In this document: piece by piece, positions 15,139 through 22,199 of the stretch
Layout: every line of letters starts with the position of its first letter
How positions within the stretch are numbered: the stretch's first letter is position 1
Origin: JAVVUJ01 sp964582545
GTDB taxonomy: Bacteria; Bacillota; Clostridia; Peptostreptococcales; Anaerovoracaceae
Assembly: GCA_964582545.1 (NCBI GenBank)
Contig: CAZOSB010000035.1
Coordinates: 1-23,164 of the forward strand
Direction: 5' to 3'
DNA length: 23,164 nucleotides
Made by a program: the position numbers and the translations under genes
Notes under the pieces: model-generated
What the model was told of the DNA's origin: nothing
Database searches by the model: none
The model's input: the letters and a program-made list of their open reading frames with translations, nothing else

Positions 15139-15678
15139 ATGGTTAATTTTCATGCTACTACCATTGTTGCAGTCAGGAGAAATAAGGACGATATCTGCAT
15201 TGGAGGAGACGGTCAAGTCACCATGGGTGAAAAAACCGTCATGAAAAACTCAGCGAAAAAAGTTCGTAAAATTTATAAAAATACAGTTATTACAGGATTT
15301 GCCGGTTCTGTATCCGATGCTTTTGCCCTTACAGAGAAGTTTGAAAAAAAACTGGAGGAACACTCAGGGAACCTGAAAAGAGCTGCTGTGGCATTGGCGC
15401 AAACTTGGAGATCGGATAAAGTCATGCGAAATTTGGAAGCTTTGATGTTAGCTGCAGACAAAGAAAATTTGTTGCTGATATCAGGAAACGGTGAGGTGAT
15501 TGAGCCGGATGAAGACTGCGTGGCCATCGGTTCCGGAGGTAACTACGCTTATGCTGCTGCTTATGCGCTCTTTAAGCATACGGACATGACCGCTGAGCAG
15601 ATTGTCAAAGAATCCTTGACCATCGCTTCGAATATTTGCGTTTACACCAATGATCATATCTCTATAGAAAAATTATAG
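15139..15678 (+). CDS. hslV: HslV peptidase subunit of the HslVU (ClpYQ) protease
   Basis: This 179-residue protein belongs to the proteasome-like N-terminal nucleophile family. The start ATG at 15139 has GGGAGG upstream and gives MVNFHATTIVAVRR. Removal of a short propeptide before T7 would expose the catalytic threonine, as in other HslV proteins that carry the xFHATTI form. Other family marks are GDGQVT, GFAGSVSDAF, GNLKRAAVALAQTWRSDK, AIGSGGNYA and ICVYTND. An in-frame ATG at 15118 lies upstream of the ribosome site and is rejected. HslV forms two stacked hexamers capped by HslU. hslU begins 11 bases after the hslV stop, so they are translated from one message. Confidence 0.96.
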   Translation: MVNFHATTIVAVRRNKDDICIGGDGQVTMGEKTVMKNSAKKVRKIYKNTVITGFAGSVSDAFALTEKFEKKLEEHSGNLKRAAVALAQTWRSDKVMRNLEALMLAADKENLLLISGNGEVIEPDEDCVAIGSGGNYAYAAAYALFKHTDMTAEQIVKESLTIASNICVYTNDHISIEKL

Positions 15679-15689
15679 GAGGGTTCACA

Positions 15690-17126
15690 ATGAGTTCACT
15701 TTATAAAATGACTCCCAGAGAAATCGTAGGGGAGTTGGACAAATATATTATCGGACAAGAGCAGGCGAAGAAATCTGTTGCCATCGCGCTAAGAAACCGA
15801 TATAGGAGAAGTTTGCTTCCCGAAGAGATGAGAGAGGAAATCAGCCCGAAGAACATTTTGATGATGGGTCCTACAGGGGTTGGTAAAACTGAGATTGCCA
15901 GAAGACTGGCAAAGTTGATGGATGCACCTTTTGTGAAGGTTGAAGCCACTAAATTTACAGAGGTGGGATACGTGGGTAGAGACGTGGATTCCATGGTGAG
16001 AGATTTGGTAGAGGCTTCTATTCGTCTTGTAAAACAAAATAGGCTTCAAGAAAAATATACCATAGCAGAAGAAATCGCAGAGGAGAAAATTATTGAAGCC
16101 ATCATACCGGGCAAGAAAAAATCCAGTACCCCTGCGGGAGGCGGATTAAAGGGACCCTTTGATTTTATATTAGGAGGAGGATTCCAGCAGCAGAATCAAC
16201 CAAAGCCCAATCCGGAGGAAGAAACAAAGGAGCAGGGAGCTCCGTCCGATATAGAATTGGCGAGGGAACAAGTGCGGCAACAGCTCCAAGAAGGTCTGTT
16301 GGAGGATCAATTTATAGAGATTGAAGTGTTGGATGCTCCCAAAGGCAATCAGCTTGATCTGAGCAATGAGGGCATGAGCATCGCCATCGGTAACATCTTC
16401 GGAGATATGATGCCTCAAAAGAAAAAGAAAAAGAAGGTACGTGTAAAGGATGCTCGCAAAATACTGCGGGAGCAAGAGGCCCAAAACCTGATAGATATGG
16501 ATCAGGTAACCGTTGAAGCGTTGGAGAACGCTGAGCAAAACGGAATCATTTTTATCGACGAAATTGATAAAATTGCTTCAGGCAGCAGTTATCGTTCTGG
16601 TGCGGATGTTTCCAGGGAAGGTGTTCAAAGAGATATTCTACCCATTGTAGAAGGCAGCGTAATAAACACCAAGTACGGTCCGGTTAAGACAGATCATGTA
16701 CTGTTTATCGGAGCGGGAGCATTTCATATTGCAAAGCCCACGGATCTGATTCCTGAGCTTCAGGGACGATTCCCAATAAGGGTAGAATTAGAAAATTTAA
16801 CGAAGGAAGCATTTGTTCAAATTTTAACAGTCCCGGAAAATGCTCTGTTAAAACAGCATAAGATGTTACTGGAAACTGAAAATGTAAAGATAACCTTTAC
16901 GGATGAAGCTGTCAATGAGATTGCCACCATGGCGTTTTTAACCAACGAGCAGACAGAAAATATCGGAGCCAGACGTTTGCACACCATCATGGAAAAGCTA
17001 TTAGAAGACATTTCGTTCAATATACCTGATCAGAAACAAGAGGAAATTGTCATTGATGATCAATATGTAAAAGAGAAATTTATAGATAGAATTCATGCGG
17101 ATGATATTGATCGGTTTATACTATAA
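15690..17126 (+). CDS. hslU: HslU AAA+ unfoldase of the HslVU protease
   Basis: This 478-residue ATPase unfolds substrates and feeds them to HslV. The Walker A motif GPTGVGKT is at 60-67, and Walker B IIFIDEIDKIA is near 285. The sensor/arginine region includes GRFPIRVEL and IGARRLHT. The C-terminus ends DIDRFIL, the tail that docks into HslV. Between residues about 110 and 270 lies the inserted I domain, with a Gly/Gln/Pro-rich linker (GGGFQQQNQPKPNPEEE) and a basic run (KKKKKK), which accounts for a length greater than the roughly 443 residues of the E. coli protein. The ATG has AGGAGGG 8 bases upstream, starting in the hslV stop region. A terminator follows. Confidence 0.97.
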   Translation: MSSLYKMTPREIVGELDKYIIGQEQAKKSVAIALRNRYRRSLLPEEMREEISPKNILMMGPTGVGKTEIARRLAKLMDAPFVKVEATKFTEVGYVGRDVDSMVRDLVEASIRLVKQNRLQEKYTIAEEIAEEKIIEAIIPGKKKSSTPAGGGLKGPFDFILGGGFQQQNQPKPNPEEETKEQGAPSDIELAREQVRQQLQEGLLEDQFIEIEVLDAPKGNQLDLSNEGMSIAIGNIFGDMMPQKKKKKKVRVKDARKILREQEAQNLIDMDQVTVEALENAEQNGIIFIDEIDKIASGSSYRSGADVSREGVQRDILPIVEGSVINTKYGPVKTDHVLFIGAGAFHIAKPTDLIPELQGRFPIRVELENLTKEAFVQILTVPENALLKQHKMLLETENVKITFTDEAVNEIATMAFLTNEQTENIGARRLHTIMEKLLEDISFNIPDQKQEEIVIDDQYVKEKFIDRIHADDIDRFIL

Positions 17127-17156
17127 ATCGTAAACAACTCTAAAGGTATATCATAA

Positions 17157-17202
17157 AGGGCTTAAGTTATTTCCTAAAAATGGCTAAACTTAAGCCTTTT
17201 GC
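17157..17202 (+). terminator. terminator after hslU
   Basis: GGCTTAAGTT (17159-17168) pairs perfectly with AACTTAAGCC (17187-17196) around an 18-base loop. A's lie before and TTTT after the stem. The U tract is short, but placement 30 bases after the hslU stop supports the call. Confidence 0.7.
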
Positions 17203-17235
17203 TATGAGTATTTTCAATAATAACTTTAAAAACAT

Positions 17236-17250
17236 AAAATTCAGAAAAAT
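17236..17250. promoter_or_regulatory. CodY-box-like site upstream of codY
   Basis: AAAATTCAGAAAAAT matches the CodY consensus AATTTTCWGAAAATT at 12 of 15 positions, including the central CAG. It lies about 55 bases upstream of the predicted codY -10 element. Autoregulation by CodY is known in some Firmicutes. Support here is only this match. Confidence 0.35.
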
Positions 17251-17281
17251 TTAAAAATAACAAAAAATTTGAAAAAATTAC

Positions 17282-17310
17282 TTTTAAAGTGGAATGAACT
17301 AGGGTATAAT
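17282..17310 (+). promoter_or_regulatory. predicted promoter of codY
   Basis: A perfect TATAAT lies at 17305-17310. The hexamer 17 bp upstream (TTTTAA) is a poor -35. The resulting leader of about 80 bases reaches the SD and ATG of codY. The element lies inside the open frame that precedes the codY ATG, which argues against a longer protein. Confidence 0.45.
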
Positions 17311-17397
17311 TATAATGATTTTGATGTTTATATTTCAAAAGTCCAAATAGAAATAGCGCAAACTCTATATAAATATTATAAGGAAAGAGAGGAAGTA

Positions 17398-18177
17398 ATG
17401 GAAAAAACTATTTTACAGAAAGTCAGAAAGTTAAATTGGGTTTTAAAAGAAAGCAGTTCAGGAGTTTTTTCGTTTCATGATCTTTGTGAAATTTTAAGCG
17501 ATTTAATGAATGCGAATGTTTATATTGTTAATATTAGAGGAAGAGTGTTGGGGGTTCATTACAAGATAAAGTCCGACAGCGCTGCTATTACTGATCCTGA
17601 GACGGGGAATGAACAATTTCCTCACGAATATAATGAAGCCCTTTTGGAAGTTTTGGATACAGAAGCAAATCTAAAAGGGGATGATGCTTTAAAAATATTT
17701 AAGTACGATTATGATACGTATGATAAGCTACATACGATCATACCCATCACTTGCGGTGGACAGCGGTTGGGAACTCTAGCCCTCACCAGATACGAGCCGG
17801 AATTTGGTGATGAAGATTTAGCACTTGGGGAGTATGGAGCCACTGTGGTTGGTTTGGAAATTCAGAGAAGAAAGAACCTGGAAATGGAGGATGACCACAG
17901 AAAGAGAAGCGTAGTTCAAATGGCGATTGGAACTTTGTCCTACTCTGAAATCGAGGCCGTCTATCAGATCTTTGGAGAATTAGAAGGCAATGAAGGTCTG
18001 CTTGTAGCCAGCAAAATTGCCGACAGAAGCGGCATTACTCGATCTGTAATCGTAAATGCTCTACGAAAACTGGAAAGTGCAGGAGTCATTGAATCTCGAT
18101 CGCTGGGTATGAAGGGTACTCACATTAGAATTATCAATGATAAATTTATAGAAGAGCTCGAAAAGCAAAAATCTTAA
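17398..18177 (+). CDS. codY: GTP- and branched-chain-amino-acid-sensing repressor CodY
   Basis: At 259 residues it is the same length as Bacillus CodY. The N-terminal GAF-type domain (about 1-155) binds isoleucine, leucine and valine, and contains SFHDLCEILSDLMNANVYIV and VLGVHYK. The C-terminal winged helix-turn-helix contains the highly conserved SKIADRSGITRSVIVNALRK and ESRSLGMKGTHIRI, which contact DNA. CodY represses starvation genes when nutrients are plentiful. The ATG at 17398 has GAGAGGAAG upstream. The frame stays open back to a TTG at 17269, but that part has no ribosome site and no CodY homology. codY follows hslVU as in Bacillus, but a terminator and an own promoter suggest separate transcription. 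Confidence 0.97.
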   Translation: MEKTILQKVRKLNWVLKESSSGVFSFHDLCEILSDLMNANVYIVNIRGRVLGVHYKIKSDSAAITDPETGNEQFPHEYNEALLEVLDTEANLKGDDALKIFKYDYDTYDKLHTIIPITCGGQRLGTLALTRYEPEFGDEDLALGEYGATVVGLEIQRRKNLEMEDDHRKRSVVQMAIGTLSYSEIEAVYQIFGELEGNEGLLVASKIADRSGITRSVIVNALRKLESAGVIESRSLGMKGTHIRIINDKFIEELEKQKS

Positions 18178-18187
18178 AAGAATGAAT

Positions 18188-18225
18188 CACATAAGAAGCA
18201 GATTTACCTGCTTCTTTTTCATGTG
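18188..18225 (+). terminator. terminator after codY
   Basis: AAGAAGCAG (18193-18201) pairs perfectly with CTGCTTCTT (18208-18216) around a 6-base loop. The stem ends in a TTTTT run. An outer CACAT/ATGTG pair can extend it. Confidence 0.9.
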
Positions 18226-18246
18226 GTATACAAATTTTTATTGTAC

Positions 18247-18276
18247 ATACACTTAAACATGTTTGCTGCATATAGT
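18247..18276 (+). promoter_or_regulatory. candidate sigma-E (mother-cell) promoter of yunB
   Basis: CATATAGT (18269-18276) matches 7 of 8 positions of the Bacillus sigma-E -10 consensus CATACANT. About 15 bp upstream lies ATACACT, a partial match to the ATA-containing -35. The predicted start would fall right at the SD of yunB (GAGGAA), leaving a very short leader, which weakens the case. Confidence 0.35.
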
Positions 18277-18296
18277 AAAACGATGAGGAAAAGTAT

Positions 18297-18983
18297 ATGT
18301 ACATAAAAAGCCGTGTAAAAACATATAAAAATGGTAAAATCAAATGGTTTATTTTAATAATCATAAATTTGATTTTAATTTTTTATGGAATTAATTATAT
18401 CGATCGCATTATCAAACCCAATATTGACTCCATAGCAGAAGTGCAAATGAAATCAATTATCACACAAATTGTAAATGAGTCGATTCAAGAAGAATTCATT
18501 TCAGAATTTGACTTTACCAATTTAATTAATATTAATAAGGATAATGATGGCAACGTTGTTTTAGTTGAAGCAAATGCGATCGCCATGAATCGATTAGCTT
18601 CAGAATTAGTAAATTCTACTCAAATTAAATTTCAAGAGATGAAACCTATAAAGATGAATGTTTCTATGGGTACCATGATCGGCAGCACAGTTTTATCACA
18701 ACTGGGACCTAACTTAACTTTTAAAATTAAGCCAATCGGTATGTCCAAAGTAAGCTTTAAAACGATCTTCGAATCGGGAGGTATCAACCAAACGAAATAC
18801 AAGGTTTTTTTGGAGTTCGATAGTCAAGCAAAAGTGCTAGTGCCCTTTACCTTAAATATAGTAGAGGTCAGTAATACTATTTTAATTGCAGAAGCCATTA
18901 TCGTAGGCAGGGTTCCTCAATCCTATGTAAATGTTCCTGAAAATAAAGTGACGGATTTATTAAATTTTCCAATCGGAGAATAA
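18297..18983 (+). CDS. yunB: sporulation protein YunB
   Basis: This 228-residue protein has a basic N-terminus, one membrane segment (about 16-36), and a large domain outside the cytoplasm. It matches YunB in overall layout and in landmarks: EVQMKSIITQIVNESI, NVVLVEANAIAMNRLASELV, GTMIGSTVLSQLGPNLTFKI and the C-terminal AIIVGRVPQSYVNV. YunB is made in the mother cell under sigma-E in Bacillus and is needed for normal sporulation; its molecular function is not known. The ATG has GAGGAA about 8 bases upstream. It lies after the codY terminator and 72 bp before an antiporter gene on the same strand. Its presence is the main reason to call the host a spore former. Confidence 0.9.
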   Translation: MYIKSRVKTYKNGKIKWFILIIINLILIFYGINYIDRIIKPNIDSIAEVQMKSIITQIVNESIQEEFISEFDFTNLININKDNDGNVVLVEANAIAMNRLASELVNSTQIKFQEMKPIKMNVSMGTMIGSTVLSQLGPNLTFKIKPIGMSKVSFKTIFESGGINQTKYKVFLEFDSQAKVLVPFTLNIVEVSNTILIAEAIIVGRVPQSYVNVPENKVTDLLNFPIGE

Positions 18984-19055
18984 TTTCATTAGATTTTTCA
19001 ACATAATAAAGATTCTGCTTCATAAACTGTTTTATAAAGTTTAGGAGGGCAGAAC

Positions 19056-19994
19056 ATGACTTTGTATCTCAGTTTGTTTTTATTTATCGTGGGATTTATT
19101 CTAATAACCAAATGTGGGGATCTCTTCGTTTCAGGAGCTAGCTTTATAGCGGAGGCCACTGGAATCCCTAAATTCATAATAGGCGCTACCATCGTCAGTA
19201 TCGCCACTACATTACCGGAGTTTTTGGTCTCCACCTATGCCGTATATCGAGGAAGCACTGCCTTAGCCATTGGAAACAGCCTAGGATCTGTCATATGCAA
19301 TACAAGCATGGTCTTAGGAGTTTGCCTTCTTTTCATGGGGCAGAAAGTAGATAAAAAGCAATTTTTAGGAAAAAGTAAGTTGTTAATCCTTTGTTTGTTG
19401 TCCTTCTTTTATTTTATCTCAGATTTTGAATTAACCATGATGGAAAGCTTATTTTTAATTTTATTATTAATATTTTTTTTCTTTATAAATATCTCTGAAT
19501 CCATCTCGAATAATCGGAATGTTGTAAAACCTTATGTTAGCAAGGGTCAATGGCAATATAACATTGCCATATTTTTGGTGGGCACAGCAGGGGTATTGGT
19601 TGGGGCACAGCTTCTGGTGGATAATGGGGTTGAAATTGCAAGAACCTTTCAAATATCGGAGGCAATCATTGGAGTTAGCGTCATCGCCATAGGAACCTCA
19701 CTGCCGGAGTTAATTACTACCATAAATGCGATTGCCAAAAAAGAAGCCGCCATGTCTGTTGGAAATATCATAGGTGCCAACATTTTAAACCTAGTAATGA
19801 TTCTACCAACTTGCTCATTTTTGTCTGCAGGCAGATTGATGATACAACATAGAGTGCTCTATATGGATGCACCCGTTATGATGTTGGCTATAGGCATTGC
19901 CTTTATCCCTCCAATAATAACAGGAAAATTCTATAAAGCTCAAGGATTGATTTTGTTGTTCATGTATGCGATATACCTTTATAAGTTGATATAA
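19056..19994 (+). CDS. Ca2+/cation antiporter (CaCA family, YrbG-like)
   Basis: This 312-residue integral membrane protein has about ten hydrophobic segments and the two inverted alpha repeats of the Na+/Ca2+ exchanger family. The first is GATIVSIATTLPEFLVS followed by AIGNSLGSVICNT. The second is GVSVIAIGTSLPELITT followed by SVGNIIGANILNL. The glutamates in the LPE motifs bind the cation. The family exchanges Ca2+ or related cations for Na+ or H+, and the true ions of this member are unknown. The ATG has AGGAGGG 6 bases upstream. It follows yunB by 72 bp on the same strand with no obvious terminator, so co-transcription with a sporulation gene is possible. Its last 16 bases overlap the 3' end of ytaF on the other strand. 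Confidence 0.92.
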   Translation: MTLYLSLFLFIVGFILITKCGDLFVSGASFIAEATGIPKFIIGATIVSIATTLPEFLVSTYAVYRGSTALAIGNSLGSVICNTSMVLGVCLLFMGQKVDKKQFLGKSKLLILCLLSFFYFISDFELTMMESLFLILLLIFFFFINISESISNNRNVVKPYVSKGQWQYNIAIFLVGTAGVLVGAQLLVDNGVEIARTFQISEAIIGVSVIAIGTSLPELITTINAIAKKEAAMSVGNIIGANILNLVMILPTCSFLSAGRLMIQHRVLYMDAPVMMLAIGIAFIPPIITGKFYKAQGLILLFMYAIYLYKLI

Positions 19995-20635
19995 CGTATA
20001 AAGGCTACAATCAATAATAAGACTCCGGATAGATATGCAAAATATCGATCCATAACGAAAGAATTTGAGGATAAATCATTTTTGAAGAATAGTTTTTTAA
20101 TTTTCACTGTAAATTTATGACCGGATAATTGACCCAAGAAGAGAAATAAAGGCTGAGTAATCCCGGAAACCACGGCGAAAATAATCCCTCCACCGGACAT
20201 GGCAAAGGCCGTTCCAGCAGAAAGCATGTCGATAGAAAGGGCAAACGCCAATAAAAAAGCCTCCTTGGTTTCAATAGTTCCTGAGGCATTCAGGTCACAA
20301 TCATTGGGATTTAAAATAATTCTAAAGGTTACGCCGAAAAATTTTAAGTTGATTAGACATTTCTCAAAACCTGTGTCGTTATAGAAGACTCCTCGAAACA
20401 GGATGATGAATAATCCCATCAAACCTAGCAGAATGCTTCCTACAAGTTTAAAACTGTCACCGCCTATAGCTAGGAGTGCTTTTCCGAATAAAATGGAGAT
20501 GAATGCCATGAGACAGGATGTAAGAGCTATTACTAAAATTTGTTTTAAGGGGATCTTTACTTGTCTAACCCCATAGGAAAGTCCGGCACTAAACGCATCC
20601 ACACTGAGGGAGAGTGCCAAAAATGTATTAATCAT
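19979..20635 (-). CDS. ytaF: YtaF-type sporulation membrane protein (MntP/DUF204 family)
   Basis: This 218-residue protein has six hydrophobic segments in two halves. Each half carries the family's alternating motif: LSLSVDAFSAGLSYG near the N-terminus and FALSIDMLSAGTAFA near 131-145. This is shared with the manganese exporter MntP. The hydrophilic loop between halves contains DLNASGTIETKE (114-125), which fits a complete EF-hand calcium-binding loop, as I recall from Bacillus YtaF. YtaF is associated with sporulation in Bacillus; its transported ion is not established. GGAGG lies 7 bases before the ATG at 20635. The gene converges on the antiporter gene with a 16-bp overlap and no separate terminator. 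Confidence 0.87.
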   Translation of the reverse strand: MINTFLALSLSVDAFSAGLSYGVRQVKIPLKQILVIALTSCLMAFISILFGKALLAIGGDSFKLVGSILLGLMGLFIILFRGVFYNDTGFEKCLINLKFFGVTFRIILNPNDCDLNASGTIETKEAFLLAFALSIDMLSAGTAFAMSGGGIIFAVVSGITQPLFLFLGQLSGHKFTVKIKKLFFKNDLSSNSFVMDRYFAYLSGVLLLIVAFIRYINL

Positions 20636-20744
20636 AAATATCCTCCATATGTTAAAACTGTCGTAACCTTATCATAATATGCCTTTTATGTTAAAATGGT
20701 GAAAATACGGACTTCTGGTTTGGTTTAAGCAAAGAAAACTTAAT

Positions 20745-20788
20745 AAATCATAAATTATACGATAAAAATATTGCATAATTTATGATTT
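20745..20788. repeat. perfect 14-bp inverted repeat at the hflX promoter
   Basis: AAATCATAAATTAT (20745-20758) and ATAATTTATGATTT (20775-20788) are exact reverse complements with a 16-base spacer. The right arm overlaps the -35 element and spacer of the predicted hflX promoter. There is no GC core and no T tract, so it reads better as an operator-like dyad than as a terminator. It lies between divergent ytaF and hflX. Confidence 0.7.
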
Positions 20789-20799
20789 GTCCATATAAT
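20771..20799 (+). promoter_or_regulatory. predicted promoter of hflX
   Basis: TTGCAT (20771-20776) is followed after 17 bp by a perfect TATAAT (20794-20799). The predicted start is near 20806, giving a leader of about 100 bases that includes the SD and the short ORFs before hflX. Confidence 0.55.
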
Positions 20800-20869
20800 C
20801 AAACTTAGAATTGGCACAATAAAAGAAGGATTTAAGACCTAGTACAAATAGATGAAAGGAGATGTATGC

Positions 20870-20905
20870 TTGTATTTTGTGAAAAAAACATCATACAGTG
20901 AATAA
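20870..20905 (+). CDS. candidate leader peptide ORF abutting hflX
   Basis: A TTG with the SD AAGGAG (20856-20861) 8 bases upstream opens an 11-codon frame, MYFVKKTSYSE. It ends with TAA directly before the hflX ATG (TAAATG). An overlapping frame from the ATG at 20866 (MLVFCEKNIIQ) uses the same SD at tighter spacing and stops at 20901. The SD is strong, and the hflX start has none of its own. This suggests that hflX is translated by coupling or reinitiation from a leader ORF. No family similarity is claimed, and I cannot tell which of the two frames is used. Confidence 0.45.
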   Translation: MYFVKKTSYSE

Positions 20906-22186
20906 ATGATAAGATTTGACGAGAACAATCAGGTGGTAACGGTTTATGAGTATAATGCCATTTTGGCAGGGTTGGAAATGAATGAAGACATATCCTACTT
21001 TATGGAAGAGCTGGAAGGGTTGGCAGAGGCAGCTGGCATCAATGTCTTGGGGCAAATGGTACAAAAGGCTGAAAGACCAAACAAGGCTACCTATATTGGA
21101 AAAGGTAAGGTGGAGGAGCTGGGTGAACTCTGCGAGAACATGGAGTGTGATTTGGTCATCTTTAACGATGAGTTATCCGGAATTCAAATTAGAAATTTAG
21201 AGGAACAATTAAATGTAAGGGTAATCGATAGAACCATCTTGATTTTGGACATCTTTGCCGCAAGAGCTGTCACTAAAGAGGGGAAATTGCAGGTAGAGCT
21301 TGCACAGCTTCAATACAGGATGCCCAGATTGACAGGGTTTGGGAAATCCTTATCAAAGCTGAGAGCCGGTGTAGGTGCCAGAGGACCCGGAGAAAAAAAG
21401 CTGGAGACGGACAGACGACACATCGTGGGTAGGATGGATGAAATCAAAAAAGAAATCGCTGAGATAAAACATACGAGAAGCACCCAAAGAGCCAGAAGGC
21501 AGAAGTCGGAAATACCTGTAGTGGCCTTGGTAGGTTATACCAACTCCGGAAAGTCAGCGCTAATGAACCGATTCCTCAAAATGTCGGATAGGGAAGAAAA
21601 GACAGTGTTTGAAAAGGATATGCTCTTTGCCTCCTTGGATACGTTTCAAAGAAAAATCAAATTAGACAATAAAAAGGAGTTTGTATTAATCGATACCGTA
21701 GGGTTCGTAAGCAAATTGCCACACTCCTTGGTGCAGGCATTTAAATCCACATTAGAAGAGGTGGTTTTTGCGGATTTACTATTGCATGTGGTGGATGTAT
21801 CCTTTGAGGGCAGGGATTTTCACATGAAGACCACCAATAAGGTTTTGACGGAAATCGGCGCTGCCGACAAGGATAAAATCATCGTTTACAACAAAATAGA
21901 CTTGGTAGATAACTTGGAAAATCATTTGCCCGACGGTAATGAGGCCATTTACGTATCTGCCAAAACAGGTTTACACATGGAAGAGCTTCAAAAGGAAATC
22001 GTAAAGAAGCTCTTTTCACAAACGGTGAAGGCAGAGATGTTGATTCCCTATGACAGAGGAGATATTTCCTCCTATTTCTGTGAGAAATATACAGCAGATA
22101 CCATGGAGTACCGAGAAGAGGGTACCTATATGTCGTTAGAATTATCACAAGCGGATTTCCAAAAGTACGAAGAATTTTCAATATAA
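20906..22186 (+). CDS. hflX: ribosome-associated GTPase HflX
   Basis: This 426-residue protein has the HflX layout. The N-terminal domain (about 1-195) includes KATYIGKGKVEEL and IDRTILILDIFAARA, and the family's glycine-rich segment SKLRAGVGARGPGEKKLETDRR precedes a coiled helix. The GTPase domain follows, with G1 GYTNSGKS (210-217), G3 DTVGFV, G4 NKID and G5 SAKTG, and a short C-terminal part ends the protein. HflX splits stalled or stressed 70S ribosomes, notably after heat or antibiotic stress. The start is the ATG at 20906, because a stop codon in frame lies directly upstream. No SD precedes it; the only good SD belongs to a short leader ORF. yigZ follows after 13 bases. Confidence 0.95.
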   Translation: MIRFDENNQVVTVYEYNAILAGLEMNEDISYFMEELEGLAEAAGINVLGQMVQKAERPNKATYIGKGKVEELGELCENMECDLVIFNDELSGIQIRNLEEQLNVRVIDRTILILDIFAARAVTKEGKLQVELAQLQYRMPRLTGFGKSLSKLRAGVGARGPGEKKLETDRRHIVGRMDEIKKEIAEIKHTRSTQRARRQKSEIPVVALVGYTNSGKSALMNRFLKMSDREEKTVFEKDMLFASLDTFQRKIKLDNKKEFVLIDTVGFVSKLPHSLVQAFKSTLEEVVFADLLLHVVDVSFEGRDFHMKTTNKVLTEIGAADKDKIIVYNKIDLVDNLENHLPDGNEAIYVSAKTGLHMEELQKEIVKKLFSQTVKAEMLIPYDRGDISSYFCEKYTADTMEYREEGTYMSLELSQADFQKYEEFSI

Positions 22187-22199
22187 AGGTATAGTTCCG

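Noticed and set aside
17269..17397. In-frame N-terminal extension of CodY from a TTG at 17269
   Set aside because: No ribosome site at the TTG, a TATAAT element inside it, a good SD before the ATG at 17398, and a 259-residue product from that ATG equals the family length.
20636..20720. A sigma-E promoter for ytaF (GCATATT looks like a perfect -35 on the - strand)
   Set aside because: No CATACANT-like -10 is found at 13-15 bases from it.
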